Both the position numbers and the translations under genes were made by a program. 64,000 bases of DNA from Castellaniella sp. (GTDB taxonomy: Bacteria; Pseudomonadota; Gammaproteobacteria; Burkholderiales; Burkholderiaceae_B): assembly GCA_019104865.1 (NCBI GenBank), contig JAHRWZ010000024.1, positions 80,882-144,881 on the forward strand, in the 5' to 3' direction. A model generated the notes under the pieces. That model did no database searches. It worked only from the letters and a program-made list of their open reading frames with translations, and was not told where the DNA came from. Shown piece by piece: positions 1-10,668 of this stretch (position 1 is the stretch's first letter; each line of letters starts with the position of its first letter).

Positions 1-2475
1 CGGATCCATCCCCTGCCAAAGGGCGCCTGCGTCGCCGCCGTCGGCGGCTACGGACGCGGTGAGCTCTACCCGGGGTCCGATCTGGATGTCCTGGTCCTGC
101 TGGACCGCAGCCCGGATGCAGCCGACCGGACCCACATCGAGGACTTCGTCGCAGCGCTCTGGGACGTCGGCCTGGAGCCCGGCCACAGCGTGCGCACCCT
201 GGCGCAATGCCGCCACGAGGCGGCTGCCGACATCACGGTGCAGACCGCCCTGCTGGAAGCCCGCTGGCTGGCGGGCAGCCGAAAGCTGTTCCAGCGCTTC
301 CGCGATCAGATGCAGGCCGACCTGGATCCCCGCGAGTTCTACCTGGCCAAGCGCACCGAGATGCAGCAGCGTCACGCGCGGCACCAGGACACGCCCTATG
401 CCCTGGAACCCAACTGCAAAGAAGCGCCCGGCGGGCTGCGGGATCTGCAGGTGCTGCTATGGTTGGCACGGGCGGCGGGCCTGGGCGCGACCTGGAAGGA
501 CGTCGCCCGCACCGACCTGCTGACGTCGGTCGAATTCCGCACCCTGCGGCGCGCGGAGCGTGCCTTCAAGCGCCTGCGCATCGAACTGCACCTGTTGGCG
601 GGGCGGCGCGAGGACCGGGTCCTGTTCGACCTGCAGCCGCGTCTGGCGCGCATCTACGGCTTCGTCGACCAGCCGCACCGGCGCGCCAGCGAATTGCTGA
701 TGCAGCGCTACTACTGGGCTGCGCGCGTGGTCTGCCAGGTCAACCGCCTGCTGATGCAAAGCCTGGAGGAGCGTCTGTTTCCGCTGCCCCAGGCCGACAC
801 GGACATCGACGACGATTTCTGCATCCGTCGCGACTATCTGGCGTTACGCCGTGACGATGCCTTCGAGCGCAACCCCGCGCTGCTGCTGCGCGTCTTCCTG
901 GTCATGCAGCAGCACCCCGAACTGCAGGGCATGGCAGCCGGCACTCTGCGGGCCATGTGGCACGCCCGGCGTCACATCGATCAGCAATTTCGCGACAATC
1001 CCGTCAATCAGAGCCAGTTCCTGCAGATCCTGCAGCAGCCGCGCGGCATCGTCCACGCACTGCGGGATATGACAATGTGGAATATCCTGCCGCGCTACCT
1101 GCCGGTCTTCCGGCGCATCGTCGGCCAGATGCAGCACGATCTGTTCCACGCCTACACCGTGGATCAGCACATCCTGATGGTGATCCGCAATCTGCGGCGT
1201 TTCACCATGCCGGAACACGCCCAGGAATATCCGCTGGCCAGCCAGTTGATCGCCGACCTGGACGAACACTGGCTGCTGTACATCGCGGCCCTGTTCCACG
1301 ACATCGCCAAAGGGCGCGGGGGCGACCACTCGCAACTGGGCGAGGCGGAAGTGCATCGATTCGCGGGACGCCACCACCTGTCGCGCGAACAGACCGGCTT
1401 CCTGGAATTTCTTGTGCGCGAGCACCTGACCATGTCCCAGGTGGCACAGAAACGTGACCTCAGCGACCCCCGGGTGATCCATGAATTCGCCGCCCGGGTC
1501 GGCAGCCAGCGCAACCTGGCCGCCCTGTACCTGCTGACGGTGGCGGATATCCGGGGCACCAGCCCCCGGGTCTGGAACGCCTGGAAGGGCAAGCTGCTGG
1601 AAGACCTGTACCACCTGACGCTGGCCGCGCTGGGCGGCGCCCGGCCGGACACGGGCACGATCCTGGCGCTGCGCAAGGACGCTGCGGCCGCCGAAATCCG
1701 TCGCATGGGGCTGCGCGACGAGAGCCGGGACGCCTTCTGGTCCCAGCTGGACGTTGCCTACTTCCTGCGGCACGACGCCAACGAGATCGCCTGGCACACG
1801 CGTCACCTGTACCACTGCTTCCAGGGGCCGAACCCTGTCGTGCGCGCCCGGGTCCTGGGCCAGAGCGAGGCGCTGCAGATCCTTGCCTATGCGCCCGACC
1901 GCAACGACCTGTTCATGGACATCTGTACCTATTTCGACCGTCATGGGCAGAGCATCCAGGATGCGCGCATCCACACCACACGCCAGGGCTGGGCGTTGGA
2001 CAGCTTCATCGTGCTGCTGCCCGAGGGCGACCGCGACTACCGGGCCCACGCAACGCTGATCGAGCACGAGCTGCTGGCCGCCCTGTCGGCGCCGCGCCCG
2101 ACCCCGCAGCCCCAGCCCGCGCAGCGCCGGGGATCGCGCCGTTCGCGAATTTTTCCCATCATGCCCAGCATCACCCTGCAGGCCGACGAGCAGGGCGGCA
2201 ACTGGCGCCTGTCGGTCACGACGGCCGACCGGGTCGGCCTGCTGCACGACCTGGCTCGGGTGTTCACCCGCCATGGCGTCAATCTGAAGATGGCCAAGAT
2301 CATGACCCTGGGCGACCGGGTCGAGGACATCTTCATCCTGCAGGGGTCGATCCTGGATCAGCCGCGCGGCCAACTGCAGTTCGAACGCCACGTCTTCGAC
2401 GCGCTGACCACAGAAATTCCCCCGGGGGCGCGCCCCCTGTTCCAACCCGCTTCACATCCGCTTCCGACATCATGA
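1..2475 (+). CDS. glnD: [Protein-PII] uridylyltransferase / uridylyl-removing enzyme, 5' truncated by the window edge
   Basis: The reading frame is open from base 1, so the true start lies outside the window; 824 residues remain against about 890 in E. coli GlnD. The fragment opens in the nucleotidyltransferase motif GGYGRGELYPGSDLD (about residues 15-29), which holds the metal-binding aspartates. A central HD domain carries HDIAKGRGGDHS (about residue 433), the uridylyl-removing site, and two ACT domains fill the C-terminus (about 610-690 and 715-800). GlnD modifies and demodifies PII (GlnB/GlnK) in response to glutamine and so sets nitrogen assimilation. The stop overlaps the dsbB start (ATGA), so the two genes are probably translated together. 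All expected domains are present; only roughly the first 60-75 residues are missing. Confidence 0.96.
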   Translation, partial: RIHPLPKGACVAAVGGYGRGELYPGSDLDVLVLLDRSPDAADRTHIEDFVAALWDVGLEPGHSVRTLAQCRHEAAADITVQTALLEARWLAGSRKLFQRFRDQMQADLDPREFYLAKRTEMQQRHARHQDTPYALEPNCKEAPGGLRDLQVLLWLARAAGLGATWKDVARTDLLTSVEFRTLRRAERAFKRLRIELHLLAGRREDRVLFDLQPRLARIYGFVDQPHRRASELLMQRYYWAARVVCQVNRLLMQSLEERLFPLPQADTDIDDDFCIRRDYLALRRDDAFERNPALLLRVFLVMQQHPELQGMAAGTLRAMWHARRHIDQQFRDNPVNQSQFLQILQQPRGIVHALRDMTMWNILPRYLPVFRRIVGQMQHDLFHAYTVDQHILMVIRNLRRFTMPEHAQEYPLASQLIADLDEHWLLYIAALFHDIAKGRGGDHSQLGEAEVHRFAGRHHLSREQTGFLEFLVREHLTMSQVAQKRDLSDPRVIHEFAARVGSQRNLAALYLLTVADIRGTSPRVWNAWKGKLLEDLYHLTLAALGGARPDTGTILALRKDAAAAEIRRMGLRDESRDAFWSQLDVAYFLRHDANEIAWHTRHLYHCFQGPNPVVRARVLGQSEALQILAYAPDRNDLFMDICTYFDRHGQSIQDARIHTTRQGWALDSFIVLLPEGDRDYRAHATLIEHELLAALSAPRPTPQPQPAQRRGSRRSRIFPIMPSITLQADEQGGNWRLSVTTADRVGLLHDLARVFTRHGVNLKMAKIMTLGDRVEDIFILQGSILDQPRGQLQFERHVFDALTTEIPPGARPLFQPASHPLPTS

Positions 2476-2960
2476 AAATCACCCGATCCGACCGCATTCT
2501 CCGAATGATCGCTCTGCTGTGCCTGGCGGCCGTGGGCTTTGCCCTGATATCCCAGTATGGCTTCAATATGCAGCCCTGTGCCTGGTGCGTCCTGCAGCGG
2601 CTGATCCTGCTGGCCATCGCCGCCGTCTGCGGTCTGGCCAGCACCGGCTGGGGATCCATTCTGGTGCGCCGGATCGGCGCCGCGGCTGCGGCCGCACTGG
2701 CGATTTCCGGCGTCGTGGCCGCCTGGTACCAGTACAGCGTGGCGTCGCACTCGTTCTCGTGCGCCCAGACTTTCGCCGACCGATTCATTGCCGGCTCCGG
2801 GCTGGATGCCGCTCTGCCCTGGCTGTTTGGCATCTATGCCAGCTGCCTGGACGCGCGGGTCAGCCTGCTGGGTGTGGAATACGCCCTGTGGGGCCTGATG
2901 CTGTTCGTTGCCTGTGCCGTACTGGCCCTCTGGGCGCTGGGGCGCTCGGGACGCGACTGA
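2472..2960 (+). CDS. dsbB: Disulfide bond formation protein B (quinone-linked thiol oxidase)
   Basis: This 162-residue inner membrane protein has four predicted transmembrane helices. It carries the CAWC redox pair (C36/C39) after the first helix and a second periplasmic pair, C97 and C125, matching the two disulfides DsbB uses to pass electrons from DsbA to ubiquinone. Its length fits the betaproteobacterial family. The start overlaps the glnD stop by four bases, and it is convergent with purF. Family assignment rests on the spacing of all four cysteines and the QRL segment after CAWC. Confidence 0.93.
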   Translation: MKITRSDRILRMIALLCLAAVGFALISQYGFNMQPCAWCVLQRLILLAIAAVCGLASTGWGSILVRRIGAAAAAALAISGVVAAWYQYSVASHSFSCAQTFADRFIAGSGLDAALPWLFGIYASCLDARVSLLGVEYALWGLMLFVACAVLALWALGRSGRD

Positions 2961-3022
2961 ATCCCTGTGGCAGGCACGAGGCCAGTCCACGCATGAACAG
3001 GCCAGGCCCTGACTGCGCCCGG

Positions 3023-3042
3023 AAGCTGGCCCGGGCCGGCTT
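3023..3042. terminator. Candidate bidirectional terminator between dsbB and purF
   Basis: A 20-bp near-perfect palindrome (ten pairs, one G-T) lies in the 90-bp gap between the convergent dsbB and purF stops. It is GC-rich and has no long T tract on either strand, so an intrinsic terminator role is only inferred from position and symmetry. Confidence 0.3.
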
Positions 3043-3050
3043 GGTACGAA

Positions 3051-4553
3051 TCAGCCCTCGTCGACCGGGGCCGCCATCGCGCCCGATAGCGCCGCCATCC
3101 CGCGCGTGCGGCTCAGGCGTTCCAGATAGGCCGCATCGATGTCGCCCGTCACGTAGCGGCCGTTGAAGCAGGACGACTCGAAGCCATGCAGCGCCGGATT
3201 CAGATCCCGGAGTGACTGCTCCAGATCTTCGAGATCCTGGTAGACCAGCCCGTCGGCACCGATTTCCCGCGCGACCTGTTCGGTATCCCGGCCTGTGGCG
3301 ATCAATTCTGCCTGGGTCGGCATGTCGATGCCATAGACGTTGGGATAGCGCACGGCGGGAGCGGCCGAGGCGAAATAGACCTTGTGGGCGCCGGCGGCCC
3401 GGGCCATATCCACGATTTCCCGGCTGGTGGTGCCGCGCACGATGGAATCGTCCACCAGCAGCACGTTCTTGCCACGAAATTCCATGTCGATGGCACTGAG
3501 CTTCTGACGCACGGATTTCTTGCGCACCGCCTGCCCCGGCATGATGAAGGTGCGGCCCACATAGCGGTTCTTGATGAAGCCTTCGCGGTAATTGAGCCCG
3601 AGACGGGAAGCCAGCTGCATGGCTGATGGCCGCGAGGAATCGGGAATCGGCATGACCACATCGATGTCGCCCAGCCGCAGGGTCTTGGCGACATTGTCGG
3701 CCAGATACTCGCCCATGTGCAGGCGGGCATCGTAGATGGAAATGCCGTCCATGACGGAATCCGGCCGGGCGAAATAGACGTATTCGAACGCGCAAGGGGT
3801 CTGCACCAGCCCGGGGTCGGCACACAGTTCGTGACTGATCTCGCCGTCCTCGGTGATCACGATGGCCTCGCCGGGGGCGATGTCGCGTACGAGGGTGAAG
3901 CCGCTGGCCGTCAGCGCCACCGATTCGGACGCCAGCATCCACTCGGGGCCCATGTCAGTGTCGTGGCGCCCCAGGCACAGCGGCCGGATACCGTGCGGAT
4001 CCCGGAACGCCACCAGACCGAAGCTGCTGATGTTCGCGATGACGGCATAGGCGCCCTTGGCGCGGTGATGGACGGCGCGCACCGCCTGGAATACGGCATG
4101 CGCATCCAGCGTGACGCCATCGGAAGCCTGCTGAAGTTCGTGCGCGAACACGTTGAGCAGGACTTCCGAATCCGAATTGGTGTTGATGTGGCGCCGGTCG
4201 TGCTTGAACAGCGCCTCGCGCAGTTCGCGCCAGTTGGTCAGGTTGCCATTGTGGACAAACGTGATGCCAAAGGGTGCATTCACGTAGAACGGCTGTGCCT
4301 CGTCCACGCTGGCGCTGGACCCTGCCGTCGGATAGCGCACCTGGCCCAGGCCGCTGTTGCCGGGCAGCGCCCGCATGTTGCGGGTGCGGAACACGTCCCG
4401 GACCAGGCCGTGTGCCTTATGCATGCTGAAGAACTGATCATGGGCCGTCGCAATGCCCGCCGCGTCCTGGCCACGATGCTGCAACAACAACAGACTGTCA
4501 TAGATCAACTGATTGACGGGGCCCTTGCCCATCACACCCACGATTCCACACAT
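3051..4553 (-). CDS. purF: Amidophosphoribosyltransferase (glutamine PRPP amidotransferase)
   Basis: This enzyme catalyses the first committed step of purine synthesis, making phosphoribosylamine from PRPP and glutamine. The start is placed at the ATG at 4553 because it is followed directly by Cys-Gly-Ile-Val-Gly; Cys2 becomes the N-terminal nucleophile of the Ntn glutaminase domain after Met removal, so the longer open frame upstream is not used. The C-terminal phosphoribosyltransferase domain has the PRPP loop [14 protein letters not shown] (about residues 360-375). At 500 residues it matches E. coli PurF (505). cvpA lies 22 bp upstream, as in many proteobacteria (cvpA-purF operon). Confidence 0.96.
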   Translation of the reverse strand: MCGIVGVMGKGPVNQLIYDSLLLLQHRGQDAAGIATAHDQFFSMHKAHGLVRDVFRTRNMRALPGNSGLGQVRYPTAGSSASVDEAQPFYVNAPFGITFVHNGNLTNWRELREALFKHDRRHINTNSDSEVLLNVFAHELQQASDGVTLDAHAVFQAVRAVHHRAKGAYAVIANISSFGLVAFRDPHGIRPLCLGRHDTDMGPEWMLASESVALTASGFTLVRDIAPGEAIVITEDGEISHELCADPGLVQTPCAFEYVYFARPDSVMDGISIYDARLHMGEYLADNVAKTLRLGDIDVVMPIPDSSRPSAMQLASRLGLNYREGFIKNRYVGRTFIMPGQAVRKKSVRQKLSAIDMEFRGKNVLLVDDSIVRGTTSREIVDMARAAGAHKVYFASAAPAVRYPNVYGIDMPTQAELIATGRDTEQVAREIGADGLVYQDLEDLEQSLRDLNPALHGFESSCFNGRYVTGDIDAAYLERLSRTRGMAALSGAMAAPVDEG

Positions 4554-4575
4554 GATGATTGATATCCGAGACTGA

Positions 4576-5064
4576 CTAATAAGGGAGCAGCTGCGCCACA
4601 TCCATGGGCAGCAGGAATTTGACTTGCTGGAAACCCTTCACCAGGGCGGCCGACGTGCGTGCTTGCTGCCACCAGGGTTCCCGGGGCAGTTCGGTGTAGC
4701 CGGCCAGACCGATCAGCGCCAACACCAGCACGGCACCGCGCACCGCGCCGAACACGGCACCCAGGCCATGATCCGCGGGGGTCAGCCCGGTCCGATCCAC
4801 TAGCGCGCCCAGCGCCATGTTCAGCAGCCCCACCCCCAGCAGCGTCAGCACGAACACCGCGCCATAGGCTGCCAGCGTGCGCAGCAGGCCGTTATCGATC
4901 ACGGTATCCAGCCAGATCGAGGCCGACGGCCCCCACCAGATGGCGGCGACAAATGCGGCAACGTAGGCAACCAGCGATAGCACTTCGCGCAGGAAGCCCC
5001 GCAGCAGGCCGATCAGGCTGGACACCGCCACGATCGTCAGGACGATATAGTCGAAGCTGGTCAC
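4576..5064 (-). CDS. cvpA: CvpA family inner membrane protein
   Basis: This 162-residue protein has four hydrophobic segments and the CvpA pattern: an N-terminal [19 protein letters not shown] helix, then helices around residues 30-50, 65-85 and 105-125. CvpA was named for colicin V production; its general role lies in the cell envelope and is not settled. It sits between the SPOR-domain gene, whose stop it overlaps by 4 bp (ATGA), and purF, 22 bp downstream, so all three are likely cotranscribed. Confidence 0.88.
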   Translation of the reverse strand: MTSFDYIVLTIVAVSSLIGLLRGFLREVLSLVAYVAAFVAAIWWGPSASIWLDTVIDNGLLRTLAAYGAVFVLTLLGVGLLNMALGALVDRTGLTPADHGLGAVFGAVRGAVLVLALIGLAGYTELPREPWWQQARTSAALVKGFQQVKFLLPMDVAQLLPY

Positions 5065-5942
5065 TTGTCGGAAATCAGACCGTTCTGATATCCCAGCGCC
5101 CGCAGGCGGGTCTGAGCCGCCTGGGCCGCCTCGTGCGAGCTGAAGGGGCCGACTCGCAGCCGATAGACCGTGCGCCCGGCCGACTGGCCCTGTTCGACGT
5201 AGGCATCGGTCACCCCGGACTGGCGCAGGTTGTCACGACGCCGCTGTGCGTCCTGTTCGGTGGTGTACGCTGCAACCTGCAGGAAGTAGCGGCCCGACTG
5301 CGATGTCGTGGCGGGCGCGGCGCTGCGCGCCGTGGGCGGCGATTTCCCCGCCAGCAGCGCCAACGCCACGGAACCGTCATCGGTACGTTCGACAGCGGGT
5401 TTTGCGGGCTTTTGGGGCTTGCTGGCTTCGGCCACCGGCTTCGCCGGAGCCGGCGATTCGGGACGAACCGCGGGTTTAGGCGGCGCCACAGGAGCCGGTT
5501 GCGATACCGCGCCGGCGGCCGGCGCGTTCTGGGCCACAGCCGGCGCCGCAGCACCGGTTTGCGGCGGGTTGGTGCCTGTCGTGCCGGCATCGCCCAAAGG
5601 CGGCTGAACGGTGCCCTGGGCTACGGAACCGCTGGCGGGATTCGTGGCCGCACCCTGCGCGGCGGCATTATCCGCCTGGTTTGCCATAGGGTCGGGCGCA
5701 GCCGGCAGCCCGGCGGGAGCCGCTGGCACAACGACCGGAGCGGGCATGTTGTCCGAGGGCGGTTTTTCGAAGAGCCAGGGAACAACGATGAAGGCGGCCA
5801 GCACCAGCGCGAGCGCGCCGATCAGGCGACGGCGCGCCTTGCCGCGAAGTTCCTTGAGTTGGGCCTCGCTGGTTGCGCTGGAACGTGCCGATGCGCGTTT
5901 CCCCGTGTCGGTCCCGTGACGAAAAAACATCGTGCAGCTCAC
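5061..5942 (-). CDS. SPOR-domain cell division/envelope protein (DedD-like)
   Basis: The 293-residue product has a basic cytoplasmic N-terminus, one transmembrane segment (about residues 40-58, ending VVPWLF), a long Pro/Ala-rich linker and a C-terminal SPOR domain (about 215-290, with YFLQVAAYTTEQDAQ and YRLRVGPFSS). SPOR domains bind denuded septal peptidoglycan, so a septal role like that of E. coli DedD is inferred. It lies between folC and cvpA, the same context as dedD in many proteobacteria (folC-dedD-cvpA-purF). Met5 (5930) is an alternative start. Septal targeting is family knowledge, not visible in the sequence. Confidence 0.85.
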   Translation of the reverse strand: MSCTMFFRHGTDTGKRASARSSATSEAQLKELRGKARRRLIGALALVLAAFIVVPWLFEKPPSDNMPAPVVVPAAPAGLPAAPDPMANQADNAAAQGAATNPASGSVAQGTVQPPLGDAGTTGTNPPQTGAAAPAVAQNAPAAGAVSQPAPVAPPKPAVRPESPAPAKPVAEASKPQKPAKPAVERTDDGSVALALLAGKSPPTARSAAPATTSQSGRYFLQVAAYTTEQDAQRRRDNLRQSGVTDAYVEQGQSAGRTVYRLRVGPFSSHEAAQAAQTRLRALGYQNGLISDK

Positions 5943-5976
5943 CCATTACAAAGGGCGGGCCGACGCGCCCGCCCGG

Positions 5977-7389
5977 TCAAGAGAGGACGTCCCTGCCTTC
6001 GAGGCGCAGGACCTGAAGTACCGGGCCGACCGTCGCAAATGACCCGAACACGAGAATTCTATCATTGTCGGTCGCCAGCTTTCGGGCCTCGGCAAAGGCT
6101 TGTTCCGGACTGTCAAATGTCGATACCTGAACATCCCGGCTGGCGACGGCGGGCCTTGGCTTGGCCCGTACCCCGGGCTTATGGTCGCCCGATGCGCGGG
6201 ACACCTCGGCCGTCTGCGCGATGAAGGGATCGACCGGCGTCTCTTCGCCGGTGATGCGACGCACGACATCGGCCAGTTCCTGCGCGCTCGTGCCGCGCGG
6301 CCCGCCCAGCGTGACGCACATCCAGCGGTCGACCCGGTTTGCGAGGCGCGACAGAGTCGTTTCGATATCCTTGTCGTGCAGCATGCCGACCACCGCGTAA
6401 GTGTGCGGATAATGGCCCATGCTGTCCAGGTTCTGCCCCAGCGCCGAAGCCGCATGCGGGTTATGCCCCACATCCAGGATCGTGGCCGGCAGGCCCGGCA
6501 GGATCTGCATGCGCCCAGGCAGGCTGACATGCAGCAGGCCATTACGGACGTTCTGCTGCGTCACGACCAGACGGTCGCGCAAGGTTTCCAGCGCCGCCAG
6601 GGCTGCGGAGGCATTGAGCAACTGATTGGCACCCCGCAGCGACGGATAGCCCAGCGCGTTGCGGCGCTGATCGCGTCCGCCGTAGGCCCATTGCTGGCGG
6701 TCGCCCGAATAATTGAAGTCGGTCCCGAAGCGCCAGAGATCGGCGCCGATTTCCTGGGCGTAATCGATGACCGTCTGTGGTGGCACCGGATCGGCGCAGA
6801 TGGCGGGCTTGCCGGGACGGAAGATGTGCGCCTTTTCCCACCCGATGGCTTCCCGGGTGTTGCCCAGATAGGCCATGTGGTCCAGATCCACGCTGGTCAG
6901 AATGGCGCAATCGGCGTCGATCAGGTTGACAGCATCCAGACGCCCGCCCAGACCGACTTCCAGCACCACGACGTCCAGCCGGGCTGCCTGGAACAGCAAC
7001 AAAGCGGCCAGCGTAGTCATCTCGAAGTACGTCAGCGTCACGTCACCCCGGACGGATTCGATGCGCTCGAGCTGAGCCACGATGTCCGCGTCGCTCGCTT
7101 CCTGACCATCGATCCGGATGCGTTCGTTGAAGCGCAGAAGGTGCGGCGAGGTGTATTCCCCGACATGGTAGCCTGCATCCAGCAGGATGGATTCCAGCAT
7201 GGCGCAGGTCGAACCCTTGCCGTTGGTGCCCGCCACCGTGATCTTGACGCAATCGAGGGAGAGTTCCAGGCGCGCCGCCACAGCACGGATGCGATCCAGC
7301 CCCAGGTCGATGGCTTTCGGATGCAGGGTTTCCAGATAGGCCAGCCAGTCGGCCAGCGCGGCGTCCCGGGCAGGAGCAGAAGATGACAT
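5977..7389 (-). CDS. folC: Bifunctional dihydrofolate synthase / folylpolyglutamate synthase
   Basis: FolC adds glutamate to dihydropteroate and then extends the polyglutamate tail of folates. The 470-residue protein has the Mur-ligase ATP loop GTNGKGST (residues 54-61), the folate-binding region SPHLLRFNERIRI and a C-terminal domain with LDVGHNPHAA. I chose the ATG at 7389 (MSSSAP) over an upstream in-frame start at 7404, because 7404 lies against the U-tract of the pyruvate dehydrogenase terminator. It heads the folC-SPOR-cvpA-purF group, with 34 bp to the SPOR gene. The link between one-carbon folate and purine synthesis fits that grouping. Confidence 0.95.
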   Translation of the reverse strand: MSSSAPARDAALADWLAYLETLHPKAIDLGLDRIRAVAARLELSLDCVKITVAGTNGKGSTCAMLESILLDAGYHVGEYTSPHLLRFNERIRIDGQEASDADIVAQLERIESVRGDVTLTYFEMTTLAALLLFQAARLDVVVLEVGLGGRLDAVNLIDADCAILTSVDLDHMAYLGNTREAIGWEKAHIFRPGKPAICADPVPPQTVIDYAQEIGADLWRFGTDFNYSGDRQQWAYGGRDQRRNALGYPSLRGANQLLNASAALAALETLRDRLVVTQQNVRNGLLHVSLPGRMQILPGLPATILDVGHNPHAASALGQNLDSMGHYPHTYAVVGMLHDKDIETTLSRLANRVDRWMCVTLGGPRGTSAQELADVVRRITGEETPVDPFIAQTAEVSRASGDHKPGVRAKPRPAVASRDVQVSTFDSPEQAFAEARKLATDNDRILVFGSFATVGPVLQVLRLEGRDVLS

Positions 7390-7404
7390 GAGAATGAGAA
7401 CCAC

Positions 7405-7442
7405 AAAGAAAAACGGCAGGTGCCGATATTAGCACCTGCCGT
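7405..7442 (-). terminator. Rho-independent terminator of the aceE-aceF-lpdA operon
   Basis: On the minus strand a perfect 11-bp stem (arms 7432-7442 and 7413-7423) with an 8-nt loop is followed by TTTTCTTT. It lies 55 bp past the lpdA stop and just before folC, which marks the end of the pyruvate dehydrogenase transcript and suggests folC has its own promoter or depends on read-through. Confidence 0.88.
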
Positions 7443-7497
7443 CGAGTCACACGCAGGCAGCCCTACTGCCCGTGCAGGCTGCGCAGCGTGGGGGCCC

Positions 7498-9291
7498 TTA
7501 CTTCTTTCGCGCCGGCGGCACGTCGGTGCAATGACCGTCCGCGACCTCGGCGGCCATGCCGATCGATTCGCCCAGCGTCGGATGCGGGTGGATCGTCTTG
7601 CCGATATCCACGGAATCCGCCCCCATCTCGATGGCCAGGGCCACTTCGCTGATCAGGTCCCCAGCATGGGTGCCCACGATCCCGCCACCCAGCACACGGC
7701 CGGTTTCGGCATCGAACAGCAGCTTGGTGAAACCCTCGTCACGCCCGTTGGCGATCGCACGACCCGATGCCTGCCACGGGAACAGGCCTTTCTTCAGGGC
7801 GACGCCCTGCTTTTTGGCCTCTTCCTCGGTCAGACCGACCCAGGCGACTTCCGGGTCCGTGTAGGCGACCGATGGAATCACGCGGGCATCGAAGAAGGCC
7901 TTTTCGCCGGCGATCGCTTCCGCCGCCACATGCGCCTCGTGCACGGCCTTGTGCGCCAGCATGGGCTGGCCCACGATGTCACCGATGGCGTAGATGTGCG
8001 GCACATTGGTGCGCATCTGCTTGTCCACAGCGATGAAGCCGCGATCCCCAATGATCACGCCGGCGTTCTCGGCGCCGATCTTCTTGCCATTGGGCGAGCG
8101 GCCCACGGCCTGCAGCACCAGATCGTAGCGCTGGGGTTCCTTCGGCGCGGCCTCGCCTTCGAAGGTCACCCAGATCCCGTCGTCCTTCGCCTCGGCCGCC
8201 ACGGTCTTGGTCTTGAGCATGACATGATCGAAGCGCTGGGCGTTCATCTTGTCCCAGACCTTGACCAGATCGCGGTCGGCCCCGGTCATCAGGGTCGGCA
8301 GCATCTCGACCACGTCCAGGCGGGCGCCCAATGCGGAATAGACTGTCCCCATCTCCAGGCCGATGATGCCGCCGCCGACGATCAGCATGCGCTTCGGGAT
8401 GGATTTCAGCGCCAGGGCACCGGTAGAATCCACGATGCGTGGATCGTCGGGCAGGAACGGCAGCTTCACGGACTGGCTGCCGGCGGCGATGATGGCCGAG
8501 GCGAACTTCACCGCCGTCCGCCCGCCATCGGGCTTGGTCACTGTCAGATGGTGCGGGTCGGCAAAAGTGCCCACGCCCTGAATGACCGAGACCTTGCGCG
8601 CCTTGGCCATCCCGGCCAGGCCACCCGTCAGCTTGCCGACGACGGAGTCCTTATAGCCGCGCACCGCATCGAGATCGATCTTCGGTTCGCCGAAGGTGAT
8701 GCCGTGAGCCGACAGGGACTTGGCTTCCTCGAGCACGGCGGCCGTGTGCAGCAGGGCTTTGGACGGAATGCAGCCCACGTTCAGGCAGACCCCGCCCAGA
8801 GTGGTGTAGCGTTCCACCAGCACGACCTTCAGACCGAGGTCGGCGGCACGGAAGGCAGCGGAATACCCGCCGGGGCCCGCCCCCAGCACCAGCACATCGC
8901 AATCAGCGTCGGCGGTACCGGCAAACTGTGCCGGCGCGGGCCCGGCCTGGACGGCAGGTGCCGCGACAGCCACAGCGGGCTGCGCGGACGCGGCATGGGT
9001 GGCTGCGGCAGGCGCCGGGGCAGCCGGTGCCGGAGCGGAGACGGCAGCCGAGTCGGCGGAATCAATCCGCAGGATGGCCATGCCCTGCGACACCTTGTCG
9101 CCGATCTTGACCAGGATTTCCTTCACTACCCCCCCCTGATCGGCCGGGATTTCCATGGAGGCCTTGTCGGATTCGACCGTGATCAGGCTTTGTTCGGGCT
9201 GGATGGTGTCGCCCACGGCGACCAGAATCTCGATGACATCGACTTGATCGAAATCGCCGATGTCGGGAACGTTGACGTCCTTGATGCTCAT
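7498..9291 (-). CDS. lpdA: Dihydrolipoamide dehydrogenase (E3) with an N-terminal lipoyl domain
   Basis: This is the E3 flavoprotein of the pyruvate dehydrogenase complex, reoxidising dihydrolipoamide with NAD+. The 597-residue protein starts with a lipoyl domain (residues 1-78, lipoyl-lysine K43 in ESDKASME) and an Ala/Pro linker. The FAD-dependent disulfide oxidoreductase follows: FAD motif GAGPGG (137-142), redox pair C169/C174 in [16 protein letters not shown] motif GGGIIG, and a C-terminal HPHPTLGE holding the catalytic His. A lipoyl-domain-bearing E3 is typical of Neisseria and Burkholderiales. The start at 9291 is set by homology of MSIKDVNVP to the aceF start; an upstream Met at 9351 would run into aceF. 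Ten bp separate it from aceF. Confidence 0.96.
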   Translation of the reverse strand: MSIKDVNVPDIGDFDQVDVIEILVAVGDTIQPEQSLITVESDKASMEIPADQGGVVKEILVKIGDKVSQGMAILRIDSADSAAVSAPAPAAPAPAAATHAASAQPAVAVAAPAVQAGPAPAQFAGTADADCDVLVLGAGPGGYSAAFRAADLGLKVVLVERYTTLGGVCLNVGCIPSKALLHTAAVLEEAKSLSAHGITFGEPKIDLDAVRGYKDSVVGKLTGGLAGMAKARKVSVIQGVGTFADPHHLTVTKPDGGRTAVKFASAIIAAGSQSVKLPFLPDDPRIVDSTGALALKSIPKRMLIVGGGIIGLEMGTVYSALGARLDVVEMLPTLMTGADRDLVKVWDKMNAQRFDHVMLKTKTVAAEAKDDGIWVTFEGEAAPKEPQRYDLVLQAVGRSPNGKKIGAENAGVIIGDRGFIAVDKQMRTNVPHIYAIGDIVGQPMLAHKAVHEAHVAAEAIAGEKAFFDARVIPSVAYTDPEVAWVGLTEEEAKKQGVALKKGLFPWQASGRAIANGRDEGFTKLLFDAETGRVLGGGIVGTHAGDLISEVALAIEMGADSVDIGKTIHPHPTLGESIGMAAEVADGHCTDVPPARKK

Positions 9292-9301
9292 GCGCGCCCC
9301 C

Positions 9302-10654
9302 TTACAGGATGATGCGGCGGAAATCCGCCAGCAGGCCAGCCAGATAGGCATTGAAGCGGGCTGCGGACGCGCCGTCGATCACGCGGTGATCGTAGGACAG
9401 CGACAGCGGCAGCATCAGGCGCGGCTGGAAGGCCTTGCCGTCCCACACCGGCTGCATCGCGGACCGCGACACGCCCAGAATGGCGACTTCGGGGGCGTTG
9501 ATGATGGGAGTGAAATCGGTCCCCCCGATGCCGCCCAGCGACGAAATCGAGAAGCATCCCCCTTGCATCTGCGAGGGCGAAAGCTTGCCTTCGCGCGCCT
9601 GAGCCGCCAGTTCGGACGTTTCTGTCGCCAGTTCCAGCACACCCTTCCGATCCGCGTCGCGGATGACCGGCACCACCAGCCCGTTGGGCGTATCGGCCGC
9701 AAAGCCGATATGGTAGTAGTGCTTCAGGACCAGATTGTCGCCGTCCAGCGAGGCATTGAATTCCGGGAATTTCTTCAGAGCCGCGACAACTGCCTTGATC
9801 AGGAAGGCCAGCATGGTGACCTTGACGCCGGACTTCTTGTTTTCCGCGTTGAGCTGCTGGCGCAGGGCTTCCAGTTCGGTGATGTCGGCCACGTCGTTGT
9901 TGGTGACGTGGGGAATCATGACCCAATTGCGGTGCAGATTGGCGCCCGAGATTTTCTTGATGCGCGACAGGGGCTTGCTTTCGATCTCGCCGAATTTGGC
10001 GAAGTCGACCTTGGGCCAGCCCAGCACGCTGAAGCCCTCGCCAGCGGGCAGGGTCGAGCCCACAGGGCTTACGCCGCCGGTGGCCAGCGCCTGCTTGACG
10101 TAGCTGCGGATGTCGTCGGCCGTAATGCGGTTTTTCGGGCCACTGCCGGTGACTTGACTGAGATTCACACCCAGTTCACGGGCAAATTGACGCACCGAGG
10201 GCGAGGCATGCGGCAGATTGCGCAGCGGCACATCGGCTTCGGCGAACGCCGCGGTCGGCGACACGCGATCCGGCGTGGCCGCCACCACGGCGGGGGCCGA
10301 TGCGGGTGCGGGTGCCGGAGCAGCGGGGGCCGGTGCGGGGGCCGCCTCGGTGGCAGGAGCGGGAGCGGGTGCTGCGGCGGCGGGCTGAGCCGCTGGTGCG
10401 TCAGCCACTGCGTCAGCGGACTCGACCTCCAGGATCACGGAGCCCTCGGCGACCTTGTCGCCGACCTTGACCTTCAGGGTCTTGACCACCCCGCCCTGCG
10501 AGGCCGGAATCTCCATCGAAGCCTTGTCGGATTCAACCGTGATCAGGCTTTGTTCGGGCTGAATGGTGTCGCCGACGGCCACCAGAATTTCGATGACGTC
10601 GACGTGATCGAAATCACCGATGTCTGGGACCTTGATTTCCACGATAGCACTCAT
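9302..10654 (-). CDS. aceF: Dihydrolipoyllysine-residue acetyltransferase (pyruvate dehydrogenase E2)
   Basis: E2 forms the core of the complex and transfers acetyl groups to CoA. The 450-residue protein has one lipoyl domain (residues 1-78, K44), an Ala/Pro-rich hinge, a peripheral-subunit-binding domain (about 145-190, [15 protein letters not shown]) and the acyltransferase domain ending in DHRVIDGA (His423, Asp427). E. coli AceF has three lipoyl domains; one here plus one on LpdA is the betaproteobacterial arrangement. The start is the ATG at 10654 ([10 protein letters not shown]), 14 bp after the aceE stop. Confidence 0.96.
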   Translation of the reverse strand: MSAIVEIKVPDIGDFDHVDVIEILVAVGDTIQPEQSLITVESDKASMEIPASQGGVVKTLKVKVGDKVAEGSVILEVESADAVADAPAAQPAAAAPAPAPATEAAPAPAPAAPAPAPASAPAVVAATPDRVSPTAAFAEADVPLRNLPHASPSVRQFARELGVNLSQVTGSGPKNRITADDIRSYVKQALATGGVSPVGSTLPAGEGFSVLGWPKVDFAKFGEIESKPLSRIKKISGANLHRNWVMIPHVTNNDVADITELEALRQQLNAENKKSGVKVTMLAFLIKAVVAALKKFPEFNASLDGDNLVLKHYYHIGFAADTPNGLVVPVIRDADRKGVLELATETSELAAQAREGKLSPSQMQGGCFSISSLGGIGGTDFTPIINAPEVAILGVSRSAMQPVWDGKAFQPRLMLPLSLSYDHRVIDGASAARFNAYLAGLLADFRRIIL

Positions 10655-10668
10655 GTTCCTCGTCCTCC

